Part shown: positions 47,682-57,895 of the stretch, piece by piece
Layout of the letters: every line of letters begins with the position of its first letter
Position numbering within the stretch: the first letter of the stretch is position 1
Assembly: GCA_963920765.1 (NCBI GenBank)
Contig: OY987243.1
Span: 26,903,419 to 26,967,418 of the forward strand
Direction of reading: 5' to 3'
DNA: 64,000 nucleotides
Source: Ulota crispa
Taxonomy: Eukaryota; Streptophyta; Bryopsida; Orthotrichales; Orthotrichaceae
Position numbers and translations under genes: made by a program
The notes under the pieces: model-generated
Database searches by the model: none
What the model was told of the DNA's origin: nothing
What the model saw: the letters and a program-made list of their open reading frames with translations, nothing else

Positions 47682-49338
47682 AAACAGGTAATTTGTTAAG
47701 GCGTCCCTTTTGTATTAGTATAAAACGTTCTCATTGGCAGTGGCTTTTACGCCGTCCGAGCTCCCAAGTCATGTATGGATAAGAAGCTTGTCGACCATCT
47801 GCAGTGTTCTTTTCAACTGATGATGCAGCACATCTTGCAACATTAGGTTGGCCATACCCGTTTAAACCCAACAACTGACCCTCATTGGGTGTTGCGTTCT
47901 GCTCAAAGATTTGCATCATACTCGTACATTGTAAAAGCAATTCTACCACTGAATTGATTAATTGATTGATTGATGAAATTATCTTGCATTCTATTTTTTA
48001 GCAGTTAAACCCGCATTCAAGTTGCTGCTTTGATGATTTCTCTTGTAAGAAAAGTTTGTATGAGTCACTGAAATCGACTTTATTATCATCTGTTACTTGT
48101 ATGTGTTCTTTAATTCGTTTGCATTGAGTACACTCCATCATTTAATACCTTATTCATGAAGGTTGTTGAATATTGGAGTATTAATACTGTTCAATTGTAG
48201 GTACAAGAGTTATTGGCTATTCACGTTTAACGAGATTCTCAATGGAGTCCCAATATTTTGAAGCTGACAGCTGCATAATCGTCTATGGTGATGTGTTCAT
48301 GTATCTGTTTGGCATTGTGTACATGGAGAGTTTGTCTTTCAAGGACTGTGAACTGTAAATTATGGATGTGTTGCACGTCAGTTACACTTCCTTGACCCCT
48401 TCATGTCTTCATGGGTCACAGAAGTGTCCGTTTCTAATAGTCCATTTATGCATGGCCCACTTTTCTTTCCATAACTTCCATTTCTCGTTCCCACCCTCTT
48501 GTTGGAGTCCAAATCTTCTCGGCTAACACCACCTAGGCTTTTCCTCACACACCAGACAAGTGAGGTGGGGATCAGTGAGTTGCAAAGCTTACAGACAAGC
48601 AGCTACGCTACTGGGACTTTGTGGTAGAGGCTTTGTCTTGCAGCGCTGGTCCAGACTTTGAGTAGGACCAAACTTTCTCAGGGTAGCTTTTCTTAATACA
48701 AGGCCTCATCGGTTGCTGTCCAAGTAAATTAATACTCGTATAGTTTATTAGCAACAAGAGAATTGGTGAATGAATGGCATTTTAGGAGGTAACTTAGCTT
48801 GTGTTTGAGGAACTTCTGTTGACCTTGAAATTGATTGATCTTGATCTTTGATAGAAGGCCACCACTTTTATGTGTTTTACTAGGGCAAGTATTGAAAAAC
48901 AATTGTGCCATTTCAAGCCCACAAACATCCTTGGACCATAATTTTTAGGCATTTATTTGTTGTGCTCGTACTTCCTTTATACGACTAATGTTGAAGAACG
49001 GAATGTAATGAAGCAAAAAAGAAGTAATGTGCGCACAAAGGAAGAATGAAAGTGGAATGCACAACAAAACAAACTCTTAAAAAAATTGGTTCAAGGGTAT
49101 ATGTGCAATTTCTGAAAAAACAGGGGTTAATGTTGCAAATACTGCAAACTTCAGGGTATCCATGAAATCTTCCCTTGTTTCAAATAGGACGTTTAGTATA
49201 CTATTGGAAAGATGTTGTGAAAAAAATGAAAGGGTGACTATTTGTTGCAAACTTTTGTACTTTCTAGATTTCCTTGACAACACATTAGTCTCAAGGCCAC
49301 TTCACACTATGACCAAAAGTTGAGAAATTGTCAATTCC
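47682..49338 (+). other. 3' flank of GPAT
   Basis: AAAACAG|GTAATTTG just after the stop and TTCAATTGTAG|GTACAAG near 48200 could bound a 3' UTR intron. A TTGA microsatellite lies at about 47953-47976. No further gene recognised. Confidence 0.4.
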
Positions 49339-50294
49339 TTAACCCCTAAAGGACCAATTGTCCTCTCGGGAGACAAATGGATTTTGGGCGTGTACCTGTA
49401 GATAATCTATTTGAGATTTTTTGAAACTTTTATTGAAGGTGGGCAATTCAAAGGTCTACATGGGCATCTAATTTTTTCTTCATTCCAACATTTATTGAAG
49501 AAGTTATGCATGAATTTCTAAAAATGGGGGAAGGCGGGTAGCCCAAAAACAAATCAAATTTTCATATTTTAAAATAAAAATCTGAAATCAGTTCTTTAGA
49601 ATTTATACAAATGTGAAAATCTTTGAATCATTCAATTTTGATTGATGAGCTGAAAGTCATGAGAAGTTTTAGTTTGCAGGTAGGTATGGGACTCCCAAAC
49701 CTCCATTATTTTTGCCCCTTGTAAAATTTGTTACTTTACTTTTTTGGGCTCTTTGTGTGTGTGTTTTTTTTTACTGTTTTTTTTCCCAAGTTGTATTAGA
49801 CTAAGATTCCTTGGATTTTACCATTTGGATCAAAATGATTTAGATTTCTGAATTTTACATAAAGCCTCCAATTTTGCCTAGTGTATATGCAAATTTCATG
49901 GCCTTCTGGCATTGCAAGATTTTACAAAGTATGATCCACACCTCCAATTCATTTGAAAATTCTCCCAAGCATACCTAACTTGGTCTTCTACATGGCAAAA
50001 ATAAACCTCAACTTTGCGTAGAGCAATTTTTTTGATATAGGAGCTGTCAAAGGCTTCTGAAATTATTGGGCAGCAGGGAAAAAACTTTTTTTTTCACTTC
50101 AAAAGTCAATATCATACTACTCTACTTCTAAAATGAGCTGAAATTTTTCCCACAAGTACCGTCCATAGTCTAAGGCAAGATCTTACTGTTTAATTTTCAA
50201 AAAAACTTTTTCTCCTACCTTTCTACTCATTGCCTCAAAAGTGGCAATTTTTAGTGACTTTCAAAAAAAAAGGGCTTGGTCCTTTAGGGATTCA
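49339..50294. mobile_element. TTAA-flanked element, family P2, reversed (956 bp)
   Basis: Left end TTAA-CCCCTAAAGGACCAA followed by subterminal TTGTCCTCTCGGGAGACAA; right end CTTGGTCCTTTAGGGA followed by TTCA, an eroded TTAA. Aligns in reverse with 16756-17714 (959 bp). Confidence 0.8.
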
Positions 50295-51051
50295 TCATAT
50301 TGCAAGATATTAAGACTTTGGCCTCTCAACCCTTCATAATAGAGGCCAAAATCCAAAGTTAGGTGCCTTCTAAACTCTTTACATGGCATTGCTTTATTCA
50401 ACCAAAGCAGCAATCTCTTGAAAGAAGATTAGATTGAACAAAAATAGCAACCCAAACTATGACCAAAAGGTTGTCAAATTTTTTCACAAAATAATCAAAA
50501 TTTGTAAAAGTCATGGATGTTAGATAGAAAGGTGTAATAAATATCATGAATTTTGGACTTTGGCCTTGGTCTTTAGAAGCTTCACACTAAGGCTGGCCAA
50601 GATTTCAAAAAAAATATTTTATTACCTATTTTAGCCCATTACCTTGCCTCTCAACAAAGTTTGTTTGCTCAATCCTACAGCCTCTCAACTTGGTTGGCAT
50701 AGTGTGAAGTTCCCCCATGTGTTCATCACTATTCACACATGAAAATGATTGACAAAAAATTTAGCTTGAAAATTTAGGCGTATTAGCTTAATTTTGAAAC
50801 AAAATGTTTCCTACAACTTGAACACATGCAAAGTTTACCCTTTATGTTATTGATCAATAACGGTTTTTAATGATTTTGATATGTAAACATCAATTTTCAC
50901 TATGATTGTGGATTTCATCGTATTATATGGTGGAAAATTAAAAAGACAAATATGTAAACTATGACATGTATTAGAATAACATGGAGGTTTTACGAAATAT
51001 GAAGTTGAATTGAAAAAAATAAAATGACATGATTTTGGAGTGTAAAATATT
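50295..51051. other. AT-rich intergenic DNA, no gene seen
   Basis: About 750 bp with no coding or paired repeat signal. Confidence 0.5.
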
Positions 51052-52967
51052 TTAAACCTCTAAAGAACCAAAGTCTCTATGGGGGACAAAATGGATTTTT
51101 GTGCAAGCTTAACCCCTAAGCGTCTTGCTAAGAAAATTTAGCATATCTTCAACATGAAACTTTCAACATATTCTTCAAGTTTTTGGAAAGTTGAACAAAT
51201 AATCACATAATCCAAACTGGTCATTCTACACCCAACTATAAATCAAATGCTTTAAACCAATATGATTTTAAATCTAAATAAATTTGCGAAATTCCCACTG
51301 TTGAGAATCTCATGTTCTCTAATTTGGGCAACAATTCAAAATATGGATTTTGAACTTTCTTGTAAGATTTTTTCAAAAAAAAAGATTTACCTAATGGCTA
51401 ATCCCATGAGATTGTGTCTTGCTATACTTGATGGAAAAAAACTCCACAAATGGAAAAAACTCCAAAAGATATGGTCACTCAAAGTAGCTAGATTCCACTA
51501 GCTCCTTACTTTAGAGCTATAAAAACCTTGCCCAAATTAAGAAAAACAAAAGTGACACATCACCAAACTTCTCCCTTGTACAATACAAAACAAGAGCATC
51601 CATCCCATCCGCTCTCTAAGCGGCTCCCTTCGTTTGCCCAAAGACATTCTTCTCCTAATTGTTGAGAAAATAGAATATTTTCCATATTCCATGTAGAATC
51701 TAGAGCAAAGGAGGCGCTTTAGGGAACAACAAGCCAATCAGAAAATTTTCTTAAACTAGCAACTCCATCTGGACTTGAGTGGCAGACCAAAATTTGAGCT
51801 AAAAAAGCCTCTTTTGTATACTTTCACACCTCCAAGCACCCCACCTTTGGCCATATTGGGCTCTTTGGTCCTTTAGGGGTTAAACCATTAGGATTTTTGC
51901 TCAAAATTTTTGAACTTCTTTTTTGAGATAAAATTTGGCAAGGGTTATTGCACTTCTTTTTTTTGAAATTAGATTTATGATTCAAAAGTTATGGAGATAA
52001 CAAGGAAATAACAACTACAAGAACAAGTCAAACGTGCCATTTTCTATTAGCTTCTTTCAAAGATAAGCGGAGCGGGCAACTTTGCCAAGAGAAGGGGCAA
52101 CATGTTGGAAGATAGGCGCTAGCTAAGAGGTTGTAGTTGGCAAAGTGCAACTTTTGGGTGCAATTGGAGCTAAAAAAAGAGCCAAGGTCTCCAAGAATTA
52201 TGTCTATTCAAAGGGAGAAACAATGACTTGGGAGCAACCATTGGAATCATTGGAGGAGCAACCACTAGAGGAGCAAGGAGCAAATGGAATGCATTTTTTC
52301 AATGCTAGGAACAAATATGGGAACATGATGAAAATTCATAGAAAACATACATGGTCTCTTTGTTTAATTTTGCTCAAGGCACTAGTGTATTTAATGAATA
52401 CATTAGCTTTTGAATTACAATAGCTATGAGAGATTTGGCTATTTTGTTTGTTTTATTTTTTTCAAATGTCAATAAAGGTAAATTCTTCCAATCCTCCATT
52501 TGCAATTTTTTTTTTCCTAAAACATCTTGTAAAAATTTGGTTTGCAATAAACCTCAATGCGGTGTGAAATTCAAGTACATGTTTGCAATTCAAGCCCATG
52601 TAGGGTGTGTTCTATGTCTTTGTTGATCATGAAAACTTGTGCAAATGTACCTAACATGATTTAAAGCATGATAAAACAATCTCTTTAGCACCCCCTACTA
52701 CAAATAATGTCCACCACATGCAGTCAAAGAGACCTGAAATTTTTAGGCTGAGGTCAAAAAAACCTTTAGACCAATTCTAATGATCATATCTCAATCAATA
52801 CAATCAGACCTCACAAAACTTTCACCACATCTTGCATAAAATCCAATGCTAAATCTCATGGTTAAGATTGTACAAAATAGAAATAAATTGTTCTTGGGAT
52901 CAAATGACTAGGATTGGCAATTATGATTGTTTTTGAGAAGAAAAGGGCTTGGTGCTTTAGGGGTTAA
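51052..52967. mobile_element. Reversed P2-like element split by an inner TTAA element
   Basis: Starts TTAA-ACCTCTAAAGAACCAAAG with subterminal CTCTATGGGGGACAAAATGG and ends GGGCTTGGTGCTTTAGGGG-TTAA. Only 50-odd bases of its left end precede the inner element 51109-51883; the right part (about 52750-52967) aligns with the P2 end. The middle is diverged. Confidence 0.6.
51109..51883. mobile_element. Inner TTAA-flanked element (775 bp)
   Basis: TTAA-CCCCTAAGCGTCTTGC on the left, GGTCCTTTAGGGG-TTAA on the right. Only about 7 terminal bases pair, so the pairing of these two ends is tentative. Non-coding. Confidence 0.5.
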
Positions 52968-54341
52968 TAAGCCATTTTTTGGAACTACCAAGTTTGTATC
53001 CTTATAAAGTTAAAGCATGACTACAATAAGCAATTATACAAGGAAAGAAAATAGTAAACACCTCTCATGAAATTGAAAATGTATTTTATAGAGTATGAAA
53101 AGATACACCTTGTTGAGAGTTTCCATTGATAAAATGATTTCAAAAAGTACTCTTTTGTGGTACCTTGACTTCTTGCACTCTCATAAACAATCATGCTTGT
53201 TAAACAATTTTAAATCCCATCTAAAGTGCTTGAATCCATACAAATAGGAGTTCAATTGCCTACTGACCACTTACTTGGACCATATACCAACCATTAATGT
53301 AGATTCCTAGGAAATAACTTGTATTTCATTTCCAAACCTTCTTGTACTACCACAAAAAAGTTCACAACTAAGGTTCACAAAATATGCCTACAACATTCAC
53401 AATGCATTGAAGCACCTCTAGAGCATTATGAAATATCTCACAAACTAATACACACTTTTGGTTTTGAAAAAAATAAGCTTCTAAACGTGCATTTACATTC
53501 ACATTAAATAATCAACACTTTGTCAACTTAATGCAACCTTGAGTTAACCCCAGAGCGCCCTAGGCGCAATTATATTGCCTCTAGTTTTGAAAAATGTCCA
53601 CGTTTGACTCTTATCCTCTCTTAATAGTACAGTCAAAGGACTTGTACTTTTTCATGTACCGTCAAGCATGTGTTTACTACCGCTCAAAAAAAAATTCAAG
53701 CTATTTGACTATACTTAGGTAATACTTTTATTGGACTAAGTACAATAGGGTATGGATTTGAGTGAATATGGCTTGGGCGTCAGGTGTTAGGTTAAAATGG
53801 TAGTGAAGGTAAGCAAATCCAATACTTTTTTAGAAACTGCTTCAATTCCACTTGTATTTGTGTCTTTTGTTTATCAAAGCAAAAAAGAGTGTGAAATGAA
53901 ATTAAATATTAGAAATGGTTGACAATTAAATAATAATGCACATTTAAACTTTTCATGATAGCAATAGGCTTGTTAGAAGGTGGTTCATATATTATCATAT
54001 GAGATTGATAATTTATGTTGAATTTTGTGTTAAGGATGTTCATTGAGGGAGTCAATTTATATTGAGGTGTTTTAAAAAATTTGTTTAGAAGTGATGGATC
54101 AACTAGGTTTTAATCAAGTAATGTTTTTGAAAAACTCATAGCCCTTGTTAATAGAGAGTTTTTTGTTTTTTAACCCATTAATCATTAAAGTTTTATTTAT
54201 GTTCTATGGCAACCGTCTTTCCATGTATGTTTTTACTCTTAGATTTATCTTTGTGCAAAATATACATGTAAACCTTAGCATTGTTTCTAAGACATTTAAG
54301 TTATTCAAATAGATGGTAAATTGTTATTAGGTATGTTCACC
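52968..54341. other. AT-rich intergenic DNA with solo element ends
   Basis: A TTAA-CCCCAGAGCGCCCTAGG terminus sits at 53544, and TTAACCCATTAATC (P-C-like) near 54171, but neither has a partner I could find. No gene seen. Confidence 0.45.
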
Positions 54342-54728
54342 TTAACCCCTAAACATTGAAGGGGACAAAAAACGTCCCTTGGTCACCAAAAAAATAGTTT
54401 GTATCACAAAAACGGTTGTTTTTCACTTGAATTTGTGATCATAAATATATAGTGCATTGTGATAAGTAAAATAAAATCTTACTATATGCACTCATATTTT
54501 TAGGTAACTTAAATTGTGAGAAGATTCAAAAGCACGATGTTAGGTCCTATGTTGCCATTCTTGCAATTTTCATGATGAAGGCACCATGCACTATTGACTT
54601 TTGTAACTTTAGGAAACAATATTACAATGGGTAGGCACCTACAACACCACTATAAAGACCACTATAAAGCAGTGTAGAGGGGTAGGTACGGTCACCCATT
54701 TGGCATTCAAGGGTTATCCTTTAACCCT
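54342..54728. mobile_element. Possible small TTAA element
   Basis: TTAA-CCCCTAAACATTGAAGGGG begins at 54342 and a weak inverse, CATTCAAGGGTTAT, ends near 54718. The match is poor, so this is tentative. Confidence 0.35.
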
Positions 54729-55768
54729 TTAACCCTAATGGACCAGCTGTCTCCTCGGGGGGACAAATGAGATTTTGGGCATGTACTTACAACTAAACTA
54801 CTTTGTATGATTTTCTGAAATTTTTATGGAAGATGGGGAATTTAAAGATCTACACGGGCATCTAATTTTTTCTTCATTTTGACATTTATTGAAGAAGTTA
54901 AAAATGAATTTCTGGAAAAAGGTCAAAATCGGGCAGCCCAAAAATTTCTTTAAAAATTTCATTTAAAAAAATAAAAAACATGAAATAGGTTATTTAGACT
55001 TATATATAGGTGGGGAGCTTTGAATCATTCAATTTTCATTGATGAGATGAAAGTTATGAGAAGTTTTTGTTTGCGGGTAGGTATGGTTTCTCTCAAAATC
55101 ACACCTATCCGCAAACAAAAACTTCTCATAACTTTCATCTCATCAATGAAAATTGAATGATTCAAAGCTCCCCACCTATATATAAGTCTAAATAACCTAT
55201 TTCATATTTTTTATTTTTTTAAATGAAATTTTTAAAGAAATTTTTGGGCTGCCCAATTTTGACCTTTTTCCATAAATTCATTTTTAACTTCTTCAATAAA
55301 TGTCAAAATGAAGAAAAAATTAGACACCCACGTAGCTCTTTAAATTCCCCATCTTCCATAAAATTTTCAGAAAATCATACAAAGTAGTTTAGTTGTAAAG
55401 TAGGAGCACCCATAAGCGTCAGTTTAAGGGTTTTGAGCATGATGAGCATTAATAAGCAACTAGCAAATTATAGGATCTTGTTAGGAATAGAAAAATAATA
55501 AGTTTGCACTTTCAAATGTATTATTTGGATACTGTAAGAATAAGTTGTGAATTTTTAAAGAGCAAACTGCCATTGCACCCATAACCAACACTAAAGTTTT
55601 ATGTTCACATGTTGTACATCCTTGTAATGACATCTATTCATTTCCACAAATTTTTCAAGATTTCAAAGATGATGGTTATAGGGACACTAACACTTATGGG
55701 TGTTCCTACCTTACATGCCTGAAATCTCATTTGTCCCCCGAGGGGACAGTTGGTCCTTTAGGGGTTAA
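54729..55768. mobile_element. Foldback P2 inverted dimer with about 350-bp arms
   Basis: TTAA-CCCTAATGGACC at the left and GGTCCTTTAGGGG-TTAA at the right. The two arms are near-identical inverted copies of the same P2 end, meeting near 55090-55105 around a loop of under 30 nt. The inner 200 bp of each arm (CGGGTAGGTATGG... and its complement) are almost identical; the outer parts differ at scattered bases. Each arm carries the subterminal TTTGTCCCCCGAGGGGACA-type palindrome. The right arm holds an M2 MITE (about 55400-55713); without it the element is about 720 bp. Confidence 0.85.
55400..55713. mobile_element. MITE, family M2, inside the P2 foldback
   Basis: AGTAGGAGCACCCATAAGCG at the left and inverted CTTATGGGTGTTCCTACCTTA at the right. 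Comparing the two foldback arms (GTTTAGTTGTAA ... CATGCC) fixes its position and shows that it arrived after the foldback formed. Confidence 0.8.
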
Positions 55769-56167
55769 GCCTTGAACAACGTTTTTTGACAACATAGCAA
55801 TTTTGGGCAGCTCACTATCAATGGCTTTTTCTTTTCTTTTTTTCTTTGAAATTTTCACACATGATGTGTCCAAGAATTAGTTTTAAGGTCCAACAATTTT
55901 CATAACTTTTGAAACATGAAGTCAAAAGTTATGAAAATTGTTGGACCTTAAAACTACTCCTTGGACACATCATGAGAAAGCCCCCGTGGGGGAAAAAACC
56001 GAGAGCATCCCGACGTCAGTCATTGTATAATAAAAGATACAAAATACATGTGGGTGTGACATCATGTGTGAAAGTTTCAAAGAAGAAAATATGAAAAAGA
56101 CGTTTGTAGTGAGCTGCCCAAAATTGCTATTTTGCCAACAAACGATATTCAAGGCTTTAGAAGTTAA
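55765..56167. mobile_element. Foldback of family P5 between shared TTAAs
   Basis: TTAA-GCCTTGAACAACG at the left, TTCAAGGCTTTAGAAG-TTAA at the right. Arms pair through TTGGGCAGCTCACTA / TAGTGAGCTGCCCAA to a centre near 55914 (AAGTTATGAAAATTGTTGG). The left end lacks the CCCCTAAA expected from P5 (37683). Its TTAAs are shared with both neighbours. The right arm carries an 84-bp insertion (55975-56058). Confidence 0.75.
55975..56058. mobile_element. 84-bp insertion with an 8-bp target duplication
   Basis: Absent from the other arm of the foldback and flanked by ACATCATG on both sides (55967-55974 and 56059-56066). Richer in GC than its surroundings (AGAAAGCCCCCGTGGGGG at the left). No inverted ends or poly-A tail, so its class is unknown. 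Confidence 0.7.
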
Positions 56168-56620
56168 CCCCTAAAGAACATAGCGTGCCGGTGCAACCAG
56201 TAGAATACAAGGTGTTTTTCTTGTATTTGGACTAAATTCACACCTTAACTATATTTGAGATCAACAAAGAAGTTGGAGAATAGATCAATGCGGTTCTAGT
56301 GAGCTACTTGAGATCCCAAATGAAATTTTCTTATTGATAGCAAATATTAATTATACGGCAGCATCTTTACTATGCCCTATGGTCCTTTAAGGGTTGAAGG
56401 ACCATAGGGCATAGTATATATGCTGCCGTATAATTAGTATTTGCTATCAATAAGAAAATTTCATTTGGGATCTCAAGTAGCTCACTAGAACCGCATTGAT
56501 CTATTCTCCAACTTCTTTGTTGATCTCAAATGTAGTAGAGGTGTAGATCCATTTCAAATACAAGAAATATACTCCGTATTGTACTGGTTGCAAAGGGCCT
56601 CGCGGTCCTTTAAGGGTTAA
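56164..56620. mobile_element. Foldback of two P6 copies (457 bp)
   Basis: TTAA-CCCCTAAAGAACATAGCG at the left, GCGGTCCTTTAAGGG-TTAA at the right. Two P6 copies in inverted orientation meet at GGTCCTTTAAGGGTTGAAGG then ACC (about 56382-56404), as if two abutting elements had lost part of the shared junction. Another TTAA follows at 56624-56627. Confidence 0.75.
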
Positions 56621-56627
56621 GGGTTAA

Positions 56628-57895
56628 AGGACCATGCTAGCATTCTTATGGGCTAAGTAAGCAAAATAAAAGACATGACCGTTCATCAAACCAAAGCTCA
56701 AGATAATAAATGCAAACCCATGAAAAAGCCTTGTATAATACAGAAATCGGTACCAAAGCTTGAGGCGCAAAGGTACAAACCTCGCCAACACAAAAGAACC
56801 ATATTGTACATACACCGTAAACTTCGATCCACAATTGGAAGAAGCCATCAAAACTCTCTAAACTTACATTGCCAAGGCACGTACTCTATCATTGAAAAGC
56901 AGTGTTTCTAAGGTTAATGATGTATGGGCATCCTCACATTCATCTACTATACAGCAACAGCATTCAACTTCACGATAATTAAAATCCTAACAAAAACACC
57001 ATACATCATCCTCAGTCACAGGAGAGCTTTTCTCCTTTCCACAAATGAGAAAAAATAGCAAAAAAAAAGAAAATAGACCCGTTTATAAGTCAGATTCGGT
57101 AAACTCTCCTATTATCAGCTCGATAATGTTTCAGATCTGGATGATCTTCCTGCCGCACCTCGGATTTATCCCTTGATAAGCGTCCATGTGCATTCTCCTT
57201 GCTGTTGCATTCAATCAACCAAGTCATATCAATCAAAAAACACTCGTCACCCAAATCACTAACTAGAGACGCAACCCAAAAGATCTATACAACCAGCAAG
57301 AATAAAGCCACTAAGTCCAAAGCGGGAACAACGGACTAGAAAACGAAATGTCTTACCATTTCGGAAAATAGAAAGGTCTCAACTCGAAATCCAAATTCCT
57401 AGAGACACAATCCAAAAATCTACAGAAACAGCAAGGAATAAAGAGTACAAGATCAAAAACAGCAACAGCAACAGCAACCCAGAAAACGAAACATACAAAA
57501 ACTTAACAAAATACGAAAAGAGAAGATAAAAAAAACATGCTCTCAACTCAGGATCCGAACCCCTGGAGATCCACGAGCCAAAATCTACAAAAGCAAGGCA
57601 AAAAAGGGCACAAAGTCCAAAACGGGAACCACACAAACCAGGCATACAAAACATCTCATAATGTAAAAAAATACAAAAAGAGAGAAGACACAGAAACACG
57701 CTCTCAACTCGGAATCTGCAAGCCGATGGCAGCAGCCAGGAATAACTATTATTATTAAAAGAATTGTGGAGGAAAGGGAAGCAGCAGTGTAAAAATACAC
57801 TGAGTGAGGGGAAAACTATGGTACAATAAGGGAGGGGGTGATCAAACTACATGAAAGGAGTAGTAAAAAACCAAAAAAAAATGAATTAAACAATT
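56628..57895 (-). other. 3' flank of the flippase gene with degenerate tandem repeats
   Basis: The region 57240-57720 contains about three degenerate copies of a 161-164 bp unit; TCTCAACTC recurs at 57377, 57541 and 57702, and AAAGTCCAAA(A/G)CGGGAAC and GAAAACGAAA are also shared. A CAACAG run lies near 57465. Probably 3' UTR or just beyond it; no gene seen on either strand. Confidence 0.5.

Noticed and set aside
4184-56620. CCCTAAA/TTTAGGG strings as interstitial plant telomere repeats
   Set aside because: They occur once per element end next to TTAA, never in tandem, and continue into family-specific sequence. They are terminal inverted repeats; the resemblance to the telomere unit is probably coincidental.
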